A stretch of DNA of 64,000 nucleotides from Elmis aenea (taxonomy: Eukaryota; Arthropoda; Insecta; Coleoptera; Elmidae), in the NCBI GenBank assembly GCA_947652605.1, contig OX393577.1:20587466-20651465 (forward strand). Reading direction: 5' to 3'. Numbering within the stretch: position 1 is the stretch's first letter; each line of letters begins with the position of its first letter. The translations under genes were made by a program, and so were the position numbers. Below are positions 34,148 to 46,344 of the stretch, in pieces. The notes under the pieces were generated by a model. The model was not told where the DNA came from. It saw only the letters and a list, made by a program, of their open reading frames with translations, and made no database searches.

Positions 34148-35864
34148 GTTACAGAATGCTTCAGAGTTTGGGCATAATTCACCAATTAATCGAGAAGCTG
34201 TAAACCAATAATTAATTTTAACGGATCTTTGAACTCAAGATGGTTTTGGGCACGACAATAGTGGTATGCAATGTTTATGCAAAGTCCTATCGAAGGACTC
34301 TCGCGGCGAACTGGGACCCAACTCGCGCACTTTACATTCGATAGATGCCTTCATGACAGAGAGACATTTCCATACAAATCTGGCTTTGCAGTAGAACTAG
34401 ATAACACTTCAAATACATCTAATACGCCGCCATTAGCTATTTTAATAACCATAGCGACCGATGTTTTATATTTACTTCTCACTTGCAGAATTATAATCAT
34501 TTTCAAAGTAGAGAATTATTACCTGGACGCCGAAGCGCTTAACTGCACCAGTAAGACTGCTTTTCTAAATACGTTCGTTGATGACTCGAAAGTGTTCGTT
34601 TATAGGAGGACTCGAGTATTAAAAGTTCCAAATGATTTTGTCTGTAAACTTGCTAGTGTTCAAAGAAGACAAACAATAAACTGCAATCCTACAGTTAACC
34701 GTAAAGTGGACAGTGTTGCTAACATTACAAGAAAAACGTTCAGATCAAATTATGAGCAGAACTCGATTTTGAAGTCGCTGCATGCATGTAATGCGGTAGG
34801 CCTTCAGGATAATACAAATAAATTTTGTGATTTTAAAGAGACAGTGTTTGAGGAACTTAAGGTACTGTTTTTAATAACGCTATACGCGGTATTGTCACAC
34901 GCGGTAAAGCAGAAGCGAGGCAATTGTTTCAATCAAAATTGCGACATATATTTTTTCGTCGTTCTAGTTGTTGTGTCCACCGTGCGCACGCTGTATGCAG
35001 GGACGTTGGTCACTTGTTGGACCACGGCCCCCAGTCACGAATCACGCCGGAGCTCTTCAGCCCTCCTGGCCGCTTTTTGTCTCGTCCTTGCCACTTTGAC
35101 GATAGCGGCAAGGTGCTATGCATCAAAGAACGGCACACATCAACTAGCCCAATTGTCCTCAAATCCCCAAACCTTTAGTTCAATTGATAAAGAAGATTCC
35201 AAATTCCACACGCACTCTTCCAAAATAGTATTAAATAGATTACTTAGAAGCGTACGACAAGATATTGAACGTGATACTAGAATAATTTTAACAGATTCTA
35301 AAAAATTGTTATATAATCAAAATTTTAAAATTACGAATATAACAAATTTAAATGCTTTCTTCAGGAAAAAGCGAGAATTCAAATCCGATAAAAATAATTT
35401 CTTCAATAACTTCAGGAGCTACGATGGGAAATTCATTGTTAATCAAAATAACGCGTTGTATAGTGTCGATAGCCAGTCTAAACAATCAGATGGTGAGCCA
35501 AGCGCGGTGAATGATAACAAGAGTTCCACGTTTGTAACCAGACATACGCCAAACCAGACATCCAACCATAAAGTAACCGAGATCTTTCCAAGTAGAAGTT
35601 TAGAAACTAATGGACACTCTGTGAACACACTGACTGACCCATCTGTTCAAACACAAAAACACTCGAACGTACAAGTGCACAGTGCGAACGCCAGTGAAAG
35701 TGCGTGGAATGCAGGTGTGAATGTTTCGCGGGTGAGTGATACGCTGCAAGTTGTTAATCAGCAGAACGACCAAAGTTCCGAACCAGTAGAAGATCGCCAA
35801 CCCACTACCGGACCCGACATCAAGCGGCCCATGCCGCCTGCGCATGACAACGGCAACAATTCAT
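34148..35864 (+). CDS. Exon of an unrecognised multi-pass membrane protein
   Basis: An open frame of 531 codons (ATG at 34271) ends at a strong donor, CAT-GTAAGT (35865); reading on to 35959 is intron. A polypyrimidine tract and CAG end at 34147. Hydrophobic segments lie at about residues 55-80, 197-215, 229-253 and 265-287, the third reading YFFVVLVVVSTVRTLYAGTL. Cysteine-containing loops and possible N-glycosylation sites (NCTS, NITR, NGTH, NITN, NQTS, NVS) lie between and after them. From residue 290 the protein is hydrophilic, rich in Ser, Asn, Gln and Lys. Apart from the first residues it has no Met until near the end. It may therefore be an internal exon, and a second acceptor-like site ends at 34488, inside the first hydrophobic segment. 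The length is far beyond chance here, so it is real, but I recognise no family. Confidence 0.7.
34240..34344 (+). promoter_or_regulatory. Upstream open reading frame overlapping the main start
   Basis: An ATG in the context CTCAAGATGG (A at -3, G at +4) opens a 34-codon frame beginning MVLGTTIVV and ending at TAG 34342-34344. It overlaps the main frame's ATG (34271, context GCAATGT) in another frame. If the mRNA begins upstream, it would reduce initiation at 34271. Alternatively it indicates that 34271 is not the true start and the exon is internal. Confidence 0.35.
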
Positions 35865-36384
35865 GTAAGTTTTTGCATAGGATACACACTATAGTTTCGT
35901 ACACACTAGGAGAAGTAAATATATCCTTGGAAGCTGTTTTTAAGTTCGAACGCTTCTGATAGCATTGGCCAGCTTGTCGCTGCTATTTGGAGGTGTGACG
36001 CATCTGCTCCGGTTAGTCTGCCGAGCTCTGTCCCTTATGACCCAGTCACCGTCATTACCTATGCACCACTCACAATACCATTTGGCATGATTACTGCATT
36101 ACTAATAAGAACCAAAATAGACTCCTATATCCGTAAACCTGGGTTGTCTACACATTTAGATGGGCACATTAATATCTGCTGCCAGTCCGCGCAATTACTT
36201 TATTTCCGTATTCAAACAATAACATCAATGAAATCTATCATAATACAAAAGTCGAGAGAAAAAATTGTAGATACAGAGTGCTAGCGAAAATGGTCATGTA
36301 TTACAAAATATTACTTATTAAAAAATCTTCTGGTGACAATTTGTGTTTGTTAATAAGTGCATTTTATTAAAAAATTATACTATA
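35865..36384. other. Start of intron after the exon, nothing recognised
   Basis: Begins with the GTAAGT donor. The short frame 36087-36284 has no features. No further exon with a compatible phase (the exon ends one base into a codon) was recognised downstream in this window. Confidence 0.4.
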
Positions 36385-37097
36385 CAGGGTGTTTCTTAAA
36401 TATTGCGAAAAAATTCGGGAGTTGATTCCTTATCAAAAATTAAGGTAGGTCTTACATATAAAAGCTTTTCCTTAGGCGTCCCCTTTCGTTGAACCCCCCT
36501 AAAGGAAAGCGGTAAAATTAGGTTTTTATTTTATTTCTCAAATTTGGATAAATGTAGGAGAATTATATTTGGTAGATGTTTTATACTTATTAAAAGGTTT
36601 CCCATAGTAATATTTTCAATCATCTCCCACCTTCACAGGCGGCTGAAAAGTGCGACCCCTGTTGGTTGTTTTACCATACTTATTTTATTTTTACTCAAAA
36701 ACTGTAGGTTTTACTAGAAAAACTAAAGAATAAAAAAAGTTTAAATAAATCAAGCTTTCAAAAAAGAATTTTTTAATTGCAAAATTTTAACCCACCAAAA
36801 AGTTCTGTTACAAAAACCAACAGGGGTCGCACTTTTCAGCCCCCTGCGAAGGTGGGAGATAATTAAAAATATTACTATGGGAAACCTTTTAATAAGTGTA
36901 AAACATCTAGCAAATATCATTCTCCTACTTTTATCCAAATTTGAGAAATAAAATAAAAACCTAATTTTACCGCTCCCTTTAGGGGTGTTTAACTCCGAAA
37001 GGAGACATCTAAGGAAAAACTTTTATTTGAAGCCCCCGTTAATTTTTGATAAGGAATCACCTCCCGAATTTTTTCGCAATATTTAAGAAACACCCTG
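36385..37097. mobile_element. Fold-back family A, copy 2 (0.7 kb)
   Basis: The ends CAGGGTGTTTCTTAAATATT and AATATTTAAGAAACACCCTG are flanked by TA. The arms are about 300 bases with the same blocks as the copy at 16457-17462 (AAAAAATTCGGGAG, TTATTTCTCAAATTTGGATA, CACTTTTCAGCC). The central part differs and is shorter, without the inner hairpin found in copy 1. The minus frame 36750-36938 and the frame 16618-16863 in copy 1 read the same arm DNA, not a conserved gene. Confidence 0.85.
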
Positions 37098-38997
37098 TAT
37101 AAATTCCGTAAAAATTGTGGGATCTATGCACAGAAAATTCATTAAAAGGCAAGTATGTTTCAGTAATCGGTCCAAAATCAATATTTCACTGTGAATTTTA
37201 GGCGTTCAGGACAGACCGTAAAAAAAACAATTTTCTTCGTATTTACACCAACTATAAGAAATTCCATCAACATATTTCTTCTAGTTGGTGCTAATTTTGG
37301 TGCAATCAGTAACATGTAAAAAATGCATTTTCTATTTTCTTCTCAACGCATTTAATTGTCATTTATGATGAACGTATATTAAGCTAATTTTTTTTGTAAC
37401 GATAACTAAAGGCACGTAGCAATTTAATTAAATTTAAATGTAGATATATTAAGTCAATTTAATTAAATACCACAATAGAATATTGAAATCAATTTCTCTG
37501 TGTTCGTGTGTGGTTGATTATTTAATCGTTATTTTCTTGTAATATGTTTCGTATTTCTTTATTGATCTTTAGAACGTTTCCACGGTAATTGAGAGGCAGG
37601 AATATAAACTTTCAGAACAAATAACTCTGCATAACTTTAGTCATTAAAAAGTGATTATGAATATGTTGCTGTCATTTATGTTAAAATTGTTAGCTCCAGT
37701 ATTGTATTTTTGCTAAATATCCTTGAACTATACGCAAACTTAAACGATCTACAGGGCTTATGTAAATGGAGATCACGTTTGTTATTTAGTTTAGTTTTAT
37801 TTTTATGTAATATTCTTCGTAAAAACAATTTTTCAAACAGTGCTAATATTAATGATGATAATTCTCATATATTATTTGAAATATGTTTCTTTACGTTAAA
37901 TATTTTAATAAAGAGACCTTTTACAATAAATAACTACTTAAAAAAAGTAAATGGCAAACAAATGACAGACTATTTTGAAAACAAAATAGGATCTTAAACA
38001 AACAATTTAACATTCTTTATCGTAGAATCTATCGTGGTAAATTATAAATAATTTGCAGGTTTTTATTCTTTGTAAATCTAATTAATGAACCGTTAATTTT
38101 TTATGTGAAAACTATATTTTCTACGTCGTGGTACTGTGTTCTAACTGAAATTTACAGAGCACAACGACCCTTCCGGTAAAAATCTTAATTGTACTGTCTG
38201 CTACGCGTAAGGTCTAAAATGCTACTAATAATGTTTATACAAATACATTTATTCAAACAAATTTCATTAGCTATGGTCCCTACATTCAAAGTTGATTACT
38301 TATCCCGAAAGAAAAACATCATATTTTAGTTAATTTGGTTTACAGGGAATCAAATTTCGATTGATACAATTTATTATTTATGAAAGTGTTTTTACACACA
38401 CAGAACAAAACATTTACAGCGCTGTTTTTGACACAATTTTCCTATCGTGTTTTCGACTTAAAAATGTACATTTTATATTGCTAATTAAAGATATTACCTT
38501 ATTTATATTTTATTTAGTAATACTAGAACGTGGAATAGAAAGTAAAATACATACACATTCCGTGACGAAAACTTTTTAAGTTGATTATCATTGCCTGCCT
38601 CTACTTTCAAAATAACTAAATAATTAAAAAGGTCCTGTAGATATAGTTCATTTGAATGTATGTAATTAAGGTTTTTTTTTTGTAACTTTACTTGAAGACT
38701 TGTGGTGTTGTATAAAAATAAATAAAATAATGGAGCAAAGGTTTTTGTTATTTCTTAACTGGAAGTTTTGGTTAGGTTTTTCATTCCATTTAAAAACTGA
38801 TAAATCTATAGTTGATGGGTCACATTTAACGGCAAATTTTGTAAGGATATAATGATATTAATTTTCACACTCAAACTTCTGCAAGCGCAATAAAATATAC
38901 AAGGTGTTCCAAAAAAACACATATACCTTTAAAGCACTTAAACTTATTTATAGCAGTACCGTGTAGCAATCAGATTTTTCTATAAAGCAAATATATA
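37098..38997. other. AT-rich unique stretch with one orphan element end
   Basis: No domain in the frames 37710-37997 or 38361-38579; both are AT-rich frames without start context or splice sites worth noting. At 38902 the sequence ACAAGGTGTTCC resembles a decayed CAGGGTG end. Confidence 0.4.
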
Positions 38998-39833
38998 CAG
39001 CGTGTTTCACCTTTCCATGGGACACTATAGCTATCTCCGTAAATAATGAAAATACAAGGTTGGTTAATTGGGACAAAAGTTAGCTATTTAGGAGTGTATT
39101 TTAAACAAGATCTTGTTTTGTTTAAATATTCCATGGCTTGCGTGATATAACGAAAAAACCGAAATCGATCAAAATTTTTAAACCTAAATATCTCGGCTGT
39201 TGTTGCGAATACACAAAAACGCCAAAGGAAAAATGTTTTGTAGATTTTGTTTGCTATAAGATGGCGATGGTCAGATTTTTATTTATAAATTACCGTGCGA
39301 GATATTTGACTAAACGACTTTTTTTTAAATGGCAGTCGTAAGTAGGTAATGACTTGGATTTAAAAATAATTTTTTTCTCTTTACAGTGATATAATATTTT
39401 ATATGTCTATGTTCAAAAATAAGCGAAGTAACCTAAAAAAATGCGAAATCTTAAAATAAAAATCAAGGTTGCCATGGAAAAAAAAACAATAACCGATTGC
39501 CATTTAAAAAAAGTTGTTTTGTCAAATATCTCGCACGGTAGTTTATAAATAAAAATCTGACCATCGCCATCTTATAGCAAACAAAATTTACAAAAAAAAT
39601 TTCCTTTGGCGTTTTTGTGTATTCGCAACAACAGTCGAGATATTTAGGTTTAAAAATTTTGATAGATTTCGGTTTTTTCGTTATATCACGCAAGTCATGG
39701 AATTTTTAAACAAAACAAGATCTTATTTAAAATACACTCCTAAATAGCTAACTTTTGTCCCATTTAACCAACCTTGTATTTTCATTATTTACGGAGATTG
39801 CTATAGTGTCCCATGGAAAAGTGAAACACCCTG
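38998..39833. mobile_element. Fold-back family B (0.84 kb)
   Basis: The ends CAGCGTGTTTCACCTTTCCA and TGGAAAAGTGAAACACCCTG are flanked by TA. Arms of about 350 bases are nearly complementary, so almost the same peptide (MRDITKKPKSIKIFKPKYL) can be read from both strands (39138-39341 plus, 39463-39693 minus). Order of blocks in the left arm: ATGGGACAC, TATCTCCGTAAATAATGA, GCGTGATATAACG, CGAGATATTTGACTAAACG, TTTTTTTTAAATGGCAGTC, then an AATAATTTTTTTCTCTTTAC block in the loop. Families C, D and E carry related blocks in the same order. No transposase is encoded. Confidence 0.85.
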
Positions 39834-40545
39834 TATATAAATATTATAAATAAATTAAAAACATTTAAATATCGTACAAAAATTGTCTATTAAATGTAAA
39901 TGCAACATTTTGCTGACCAAACCTCTATCTCTCATATTAACGGAGATTATCGTAGTACCTAGCTTAAATTAAATGGTGGTGCAGTTAATAATATTTCCTG
40001 CAGTGCTCTAGTACTAGTATAAATCAAAAGCCTTGTGTTTTTTTTCCAGTTTTGTTTTATGGGGGCAGTCGCTCCAGAAAATGTTGGAGCATTAGCTACT
40101 GTATTACAATGACAAAGTTCTGTTAGTACTGAGGTCGCATTCACTGGCGTGGATTGACCTTTGCCGGGTCGATTACACGTGTAGCGCTCCTGCTGCCTGC
40201 TGCCCTTCATTACGTTCTTTGTATATACTTTTGCAAGCTGTTGTAATAGAAGACTGCGTTTTGCTCGATATACGCTGAAAGGCAGTCAGTGCGCAGTTAG
40301 TTGTATGTAAAACGAACAGTTGAAATGATCTCGAATGTTTGTTGGGTCTAACTGTGCAACATTTGGTTGCCAGTTTCATCTGTGCAAATAGTAAAGTGGA
40401 TTTTTTATGGAGCAGACCTCGTTCTATATATTTTATGGCATTTTAATATTTTTACTACTGTTACATTACAGAACTTTGTATATTTTTATAGACAAGTTGT
40501 TTTTTATGCTGAATTTTTTTGTGCAAACTCGTATTTCTTGTATAC
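39834..40545. other. Short unique stretch, somewhat GC-richer
   Basis: Open frames on the minus strand at 39959-40210 and 40173-40379 have no recognisable domain. At 39922 the sequence CTATCTCTCATATTAACGGA resembles the subterminal block of the fold-backs, probably a relic of another copy. Confidence 0.35.
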
Positions 40546-42092
40546 AGGGTGCCCATTTTTCTAACCTGTTGTATGGGTAATTCCGTTAATATTAGAGATA
40601 CAGAAACGTTTAAATTAGCAAATTTGTGCAAAATTTAAAGGGAAATCTGATGCCATTTTCAAATTTGACCTACGTCATCAACTTTTTGAAATATTTTGAA
40701 AAAACTGAAAAAGGTCGATTTTTTCAAACTTGAATAATTCCGTAACAATATGAGTTAGAACAAAAATAAAAATTGGCTTTTATAGATATTTTTACGTAGA
40801 TTTTAAATATGTTAACGAAATTTTCATAGCACTCTCGATTTCCGAGTTATAGCACAAACTTGCATTTTTTTAAATGGAAGTCATCGTTGGCTGTGGTCTT
40901 ATTAAAAAGGTTATTTTTTTCTCGTTTCAATGATATAAGGTTTGTTATGCTTTACTGTTGTAGTTTTTCTTTAAATAAGCGAAAATCATTTTACATGTTC
41001 ACAGCCTACTAATAGATGGGAGTTATCCCGTGTTGATGTTCTTTTTTTTCGATGTGACATTTAAGAGTTGTCTCTTATTGTTAGTGTAGCAGTTATTAGC
41101 CAGTTACAAATTTAAAAAAAACCTCAGAGTTTGTCAAATATAATTTATTGTTTGTTTTACGTATAAATCTCTCTCTCGTGTTGATCAAAATTTTTGATTG
41201 AGTTTATTGTAAATTTCAAAAACAATGTGTTCTAATTTCTAATGAAGAAAAAAACCACATGCTTTTCTATTACTACGCTTGTAATAGAAATAGTAGAAAT
41301 TCAAGTGAAATGTATTTGCCAACCAAGAAAGAAATTATTTTCGTTATTAGAAACCAATTTAAAAAAATACGGTTATACCAAAAAGCCTGATAATATTTCT
41401 TCATTAAAAAACATTGTTATTGAAATTTATAATAAACAAAATTTTTGATTAACACGAGAGAGAGAGACATACGTATAACAAACAATAAATTTTATTTGAC
41501 AAACTATGAGGTTTTGTTTTTAAAATTTGTAACTGGCTAATAACTGCTACACTAACAATAAGAGACAACTCTTAAATGTCACATCGAAAAAAAAAGAACA
41601 TCAACACGGGATAACTCCCATCTATTAGTAGGCTGTGAACATGTAAAATGATTTTTGCTTATTTAAAGAAAAACTACAAGAGTAAAGCATAACAAACCTT
41701 ATATCATTGAAACGAGAAAAAAATAACCTTTTTAATAAGACCACAGCCAACTATGACTCCCATTTAAAAAAATGCAAGTTTGTGCTATAATTCGGAAATC
41801 GAGAGTGCTAGGAAAATTTTGTTAACATATTTAAAATCTACGTAAAAATATCTGTAAAAGCCAATTTTTATTTTTGTTCTAACTCATATGGTTACGGAAT
41901 TATTCAAGTTTGAAAAAATCGACCTTTTTCAGTTTTTTCAAAATATTTCAAAAAGTTAATGACGTAGGTCAAATTTGAAAATGGCATCAGATTTTCCTTT
42001 AAATTCTGCACAAATTTGCTAATTTAAACGTTTCTGTATCTCGAATATTAACGGAGTTACCCATACAACAGGTTAGAAAAATGGGCACCCTG
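40546..42092. mobile_element. Fold-back family C (1.55 kb) with long near-identical arms
   Basis: The ends CAGGGTGCCCATTTTTCTAA and TTAGAAAAATGGGCACCCTG are flanked by TA. The arms extend about 690 bases each, to the CTCTCTCTCGTGTT / AACACGAGAGAGAGAG blocks at about 41170 and 41450, with few differences. The loop is about 200 bases. Left-arm blocks: GTATGGGTAATTCCGTTAAT, ATTAGAGATACAG, CTCGATTTCCGAGTTATAGC, TTTTTTTAAATGGAAGTC, GTTATTTTTTTCTCGTTTC. The loop carries a 68-codon frame (41242-41448) of unknown nature. Confidence 0.9.
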
Positions 42093-42220
42093 TATACGTA
42101 CATACATATTGACAATTATTCTTTTCTTTTGTACATTTGTAGATTTTTTTTATATTTTTGGCTTTGTTCAACTTACGTCCACATATTATTGAAAAGAAAC
42201 TAAGTTGAAGCATGAAACTA

Positions 42221-43015
42221 CGAGGGATTATTTTTATGTAATCTACCTAGCTATGAAAGAAAGTGCGTAGGAAAACTAAACAATTTTTTTTTTCTGTACA
42301 TGACTACCTTCAACCTTTAAACACACTTAATCCAACGTTTCTCGAGTTCCGCATCGCTTAAATAAAAATTATTCCGGGAGCTCCTTAAAATGGGCATCGA
42401 CATTAGCTCATTATTGGCGGTAAATTTTCTGCCCTCTACATTAATTGTAGTGCCTGTGAAGCGATAAAAAAATTTGGGTAATTTCTTTCCTAACAAGTTT
42501 TTGATACAGCCAGCGTAAGGATCCTTGGAATCCAACGCGCAGACACTTTCTTCCTACCCAAATCGTCGTGTAAAACTTTTAAATCAGTTGTTTCGGATAC
42601 CCTAACTTCCTTGGCAATGAAAGACAACTTCACCTTCCGAGCTGACAGCACCAAATCTTTTTAACCATGTCTTCAGTTCTTACCTCAACTGGTCGACCCG
42701 ATTTTGGATCGTCCGGTATAGAGTCCCGACTCCTACAAAACTGCTTAGACCAAAATTTTACTTGAAGTACATATGCTTCATTTCCATACACTTCGGTCAT
42801 TCTTTGATGGATAACTTTTAACCCATTATCCTCTTTTGTGAGAAATTTTATTACGCTTCGATGCTTGAGTTTAATTTCACTCATTTTTGATTAGAAAAAG
42901 TTTTAGAAAAATCTTCAGCCTCAATATTCTTTAATAAAACTTTTCTTTGGACTAAAAGTGTCACAGCTTTTTAACAGAATAAAAATTTTCATTTCTACTA
43001 CTAGTTACGCCCTCG
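42221..43015 (-). mobile_element. Internally deleted mariner element
   Basis: The ends CGAGGGATTATTTTTATGTA and AGTTACGCCCTCG are flanked by TA. The transposase fragments are on the minus strand. At about 0.8 kb it lacks roughly the middle third of a mariner. Ends and N-terminal sequence show it is related to the longer mariner at 28827-30196. Confidence 0.85.
42317..42884 (-). pseudogene. Mariner transposase, N- and C-terminal parts only
   Basis: The minus frame from 42884 begins MSEIKLKHRSVIKFLTKEDN and continues VIHQRMTEVYGNEAYV, QVKFWSKQF and DDPKSGRPVEV, a well-preserved mariner DNA-binding domain. After a frame change near 42630 it jumps to the C-terminal region (42535-42317), ending SDAELEKRWIKCV. 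The catalytic aspartates are deleted. Its N-terminus is much better preserved than that of the copy at 28.9-30.1 kb. Confidence 0.85.
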
Positions 43016-43068
43016 TACAATCAGGGGATCTCTAAATTTGGACGACAGTTAAGAAAGAAGGTTTTAAT

Positions 43069-44353
43069 CAGAGAATCGAACCGGAACCTAACCGACAACC
43101 GAAATTAACCGGTATTTTCAACAGAATCGAAACCAAAACCGGAACGAAAAACTGCAGAATTTAAAAACCGAAACCGGAATCGGAACAAAATTTTGTTGAC
43201 AGTTAATTTCGGTTAGAACGAAAAGACGTAATAACAGTTAATTTCGGTTGCAGCAAGCTTACATTTTTTCCGCTTCACTATTCTACCCGAAAAGATCAGT
43301 TTTATAAACTAAAAAAGGTAGTAGATATTTGAGATACGTAATTTTGCAACCTCGACCATGGGACACTGCCTGAATTTTTTGTTTGTACCATTAAATTTTA
43401 CATAAATATATCTAAAAATCATTTTCATAAATGTTTTTCGATATTTACAGAAATAACACTTTATAAATATAACAAAAAACAGTTTTTCGCTAATAACTTA
43501 AAAACCGGAAATGAATGAATATTTTTGAACACTCTGGGTTTGCCCTAAAAAACAGCAGATTTTTGGTAATTTAACCGTTTCCCTGTCTTGAATATTAAGC
43601 GAGATACCCGTGTAATCCCATGGAATTTGGACCACCCTGTGCAATGCTCTTTAATATTTTTCGTTTGTTGCTGCATTTTTTAAAGCTTTTTTTTCAAAAT
43701 GTTCTGAAACTCCTTGCAGGACATTTAATAATTTTCTTTCACCATTAACTCAGCCTCTAAGCTTTTAACAACAATTTATTACGCTCTTTTCTCCAAGCAG
43801 TTGTCATCAAGCTAAAAATTCTTTACGACGTTGCATTTGAGTGGAGAATCGAAAAACGAAGGATGTTATTTTGTACAAATTGGGTGAATTTTTTTAATTC
43901 TGATTTTTTTTTAAAATTCCCAGTTGTTCATTATAAAGTTTAATTATTACTTACTTTAAGTAATTATATAAATAAAATATGTTTTTGAATAATATGTTTC
44001 ATATTTTGTTTTCGTTTTTGTCAACAAACTTTTTTAATCTCATTAAGTTCTGATAGTTTTTCCAATTCTAAAATTGAAAACAAAGAATAAAATGAATTAC
44101 TATTCAAACTTAATTTGAACTTGTTATTCGAGCGGTAACCGAAAATGAACCGAACCAGAACTGAACCGAACCAGAACTGAACCGGAACTGAACCGAAACC
44201 GAACCGGAACTGAACCGAAACCGAACCGGAACTGAACCGGAACCGAACCGAAACTGAACCGGAATTTTCAGCCAAGCCGGAACCGTAACGAAAAACATTT
44301 TCACGGAACGTAACCGTAAACCGGAACGAAATAAATTTCGGTTCGACTCTCTG
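43069..44353. mobile_element. hAT-type element with AACCGGAAC arrays
   Basis: The ends CAGAGAATCGAACCGGAACC and GGTTCGACTCTCTG are flanked by a perfect 8-bp duplication, GTTTTAAT (43061-43068 and 44354-44361). Subterminal regions contain AACCGAAACCGGAAC-type repeats. On the right (44140-44300) these form an array of alternating GAACCGAACC and GGAACTGAACC units; the minus-strand frames GSVSVRFRF come from it. The interior 43370-43645 holds a half fold-back (see findings). No transposase is encoded. Confidence 0.85.
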
Positions 44354-46236
44354 GTTTTAATATTAACATAAAGGCTAATTCAAGCTTTTTGAAACAAGTG
44401 TGCAATAAGTGGTCAATAATTATTTTACGTAAAGTTTGAAGTTTTTCCAAGACACCTACAAAAAAAATACGTGATTTTGTTGTTTACTGTTTTACAATGA
44501 AATGAATTTATCCCTCCTTTTTGTTTGTGTGTAGCTGGTAAATATTTTTAGTGTCTGTATTTGATAGATTCCCATCGTGATTCTTATATCTAAATATTGT
44601 TCGCCCACATCTCACGTAGGCATAGTGTGACAGCTTGAGCTGACACCGGCACAAAACGACGCACCTTGTTACAAATGCCTCTTCCAGGTTCCCTCACAGT
44701 TCTAGTTATTGATGAACTGCCATACACAAAGCAATTGAGATAAATAGTGAGGAATGCCAGTGAATACAAAACAGACGATTAGCCAAATCCGACTGCTCCT
44801 TTAAACGGTACATCTTAATCAGCTACTTCTGATTTGTTTAAAAATATAAATCACGTCTGGTTCATCATTCGTTGATTTATGGAGATTGTCAGATTCTGTA
44901 AGTGCTACTATTTTTTCTTTGCCGTTCATTGTGTGGATCGTGGGTGGAAGCTTTCTAGTTTATGAAAAAAGTTTGTGAATGGCTAGAGCCTTTTAGTGTC
45001 ACTTTAAAAATTAAATTTCCCAAGCGCGATATATTTGCTGTTATGATCAGGAATTGGAAATTTCATTTCTTGAGAAAGCTACGAGATCTATGTTTACATT
45101 TCTGTAAGGTGATACGTCTGTAAGCGGCTTTTTAATAATCAAATATCGATTCCTAGATGTCACGGCCTCCTAGTTAGTTTTGTAAGATAAAAACCCGATA
45201 TCGTTGTGTTTCATCTTTTTGTGGTTGCATTCTATTTAGTTGTTCAACTGTTTATCCTCTCATAACACGAGTCCTTTGTTTATTTACGTTGTTATCTTTA
45301 TTGCTAATAATGTCGTGGAAAATTCCCGAAAGTCGCTAAACAATGGGCAGCTGACGGTGTCTTGTTTAAGGGCGTATGCGCAGATGTAATATCCAAATTT
45401 ATAACCTGCTTGAAGGTCGAAAGTATGAGCGTAATATTTACAGCAAAGTTTAATAAAGTCTCGTGAAAAAATAAGGGAATAATGTTGCAGCTACGTGTGG
45501 TCGCCTCTTGCAAACTGAGTACTTGTGTATAAATCAATAAACAATCGCCGAGTTAATTAAAGTATCTATTTTTATTACGTTTATTTTTGTTGTAGCTAAT
45601 TTGGTTTATCTTTATTAGTTCATGGGACTACTTCTTATTATACTAATACTCTTGCATAGATTATTGTTTTGCGGGACCGGACGTTGAGAATTACTTTACA
45701 GGTAATTGTGTGGAAAATGAGACAGCTTTTGCCTTGTTAATAATTTTTTAATCGTTGCCATTAGAAGTAGATTTATTTTCGCAACTAGTTTTAAAAATAC
45801 TGTTTTAACAACCTTAAATTAAAATACGAATAAATAGATTTCAGTGATCTACTAGGTAAGGTACGTAAATTGATGTTCGCGTGAATTTAGAAATGAAATT
45901 GCAAAGTCTTAATTACAAATCTGTGGAAAATTGTTGTGCAAAAACAGTTTGTATCATTTCCCAGACAGAATTGTGTTTAGTTGGCAAGATCGTATATTAA
46001 AGGTGTCGCTGATTTTAACAGCCAGTTTTGTTTTCGGTCTGATTATGTTTTACTTGTGTAGTGTAGGGTGCGCGAGAATGAGATGAATAATTTACAGCAT
46101 ACAAGAAAAACAACGAAATAATTCGGTTAAAAAATGTTTTTATATTTCGACATTACATTTATTCCAGAGATATTTAAAAACCTTTATGCTATCCTTTTAG
46201 ATCAGTTCGTCCCACTGCTCTTCGAATGGTATAAAT
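44354..46236. other. Unique stretch, nothing recognised
   Basis: A GC-richer patch at about 44600-44720 (GCTGACACCGGCAC and neighbours) and the minus frame 45304-45537 show no domain. No element ends found. Confidence 0.4.
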
Positions 46237-46344
46237 CAGGGATGGGGAGTCGGCAGAAAAATAACCGAACCCGAGCTGGTATTTTTTAAAACCGAATCCG
46301 ACTCTCGACTCATTTCATTACAAAATAAATGAAATTAGTATATA

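Noticed and set aside
35865..35959. C-terminal extension of the 562-codon frame
   Set aside because: It follows a strong GTAAGT donor; the reading up to the TGA at 35957 is most likely intron.
41242..41448. 68-codon frame in the loop of the fold-back at 40546-42092
   Set aside because: Considered as an accessory protein of the element, but it has no known motif, no counterpart in the other fold-backs, and low-complexity AT-rich codons.
44021..44304. Minus-strand frames of Ser/Val/Phe/Arg-Gly repeats (GSVSVRFRFSSGS)
   Set aside because: They are read from the AACCGAACCGGAACTG array at the right end of a hAT element.
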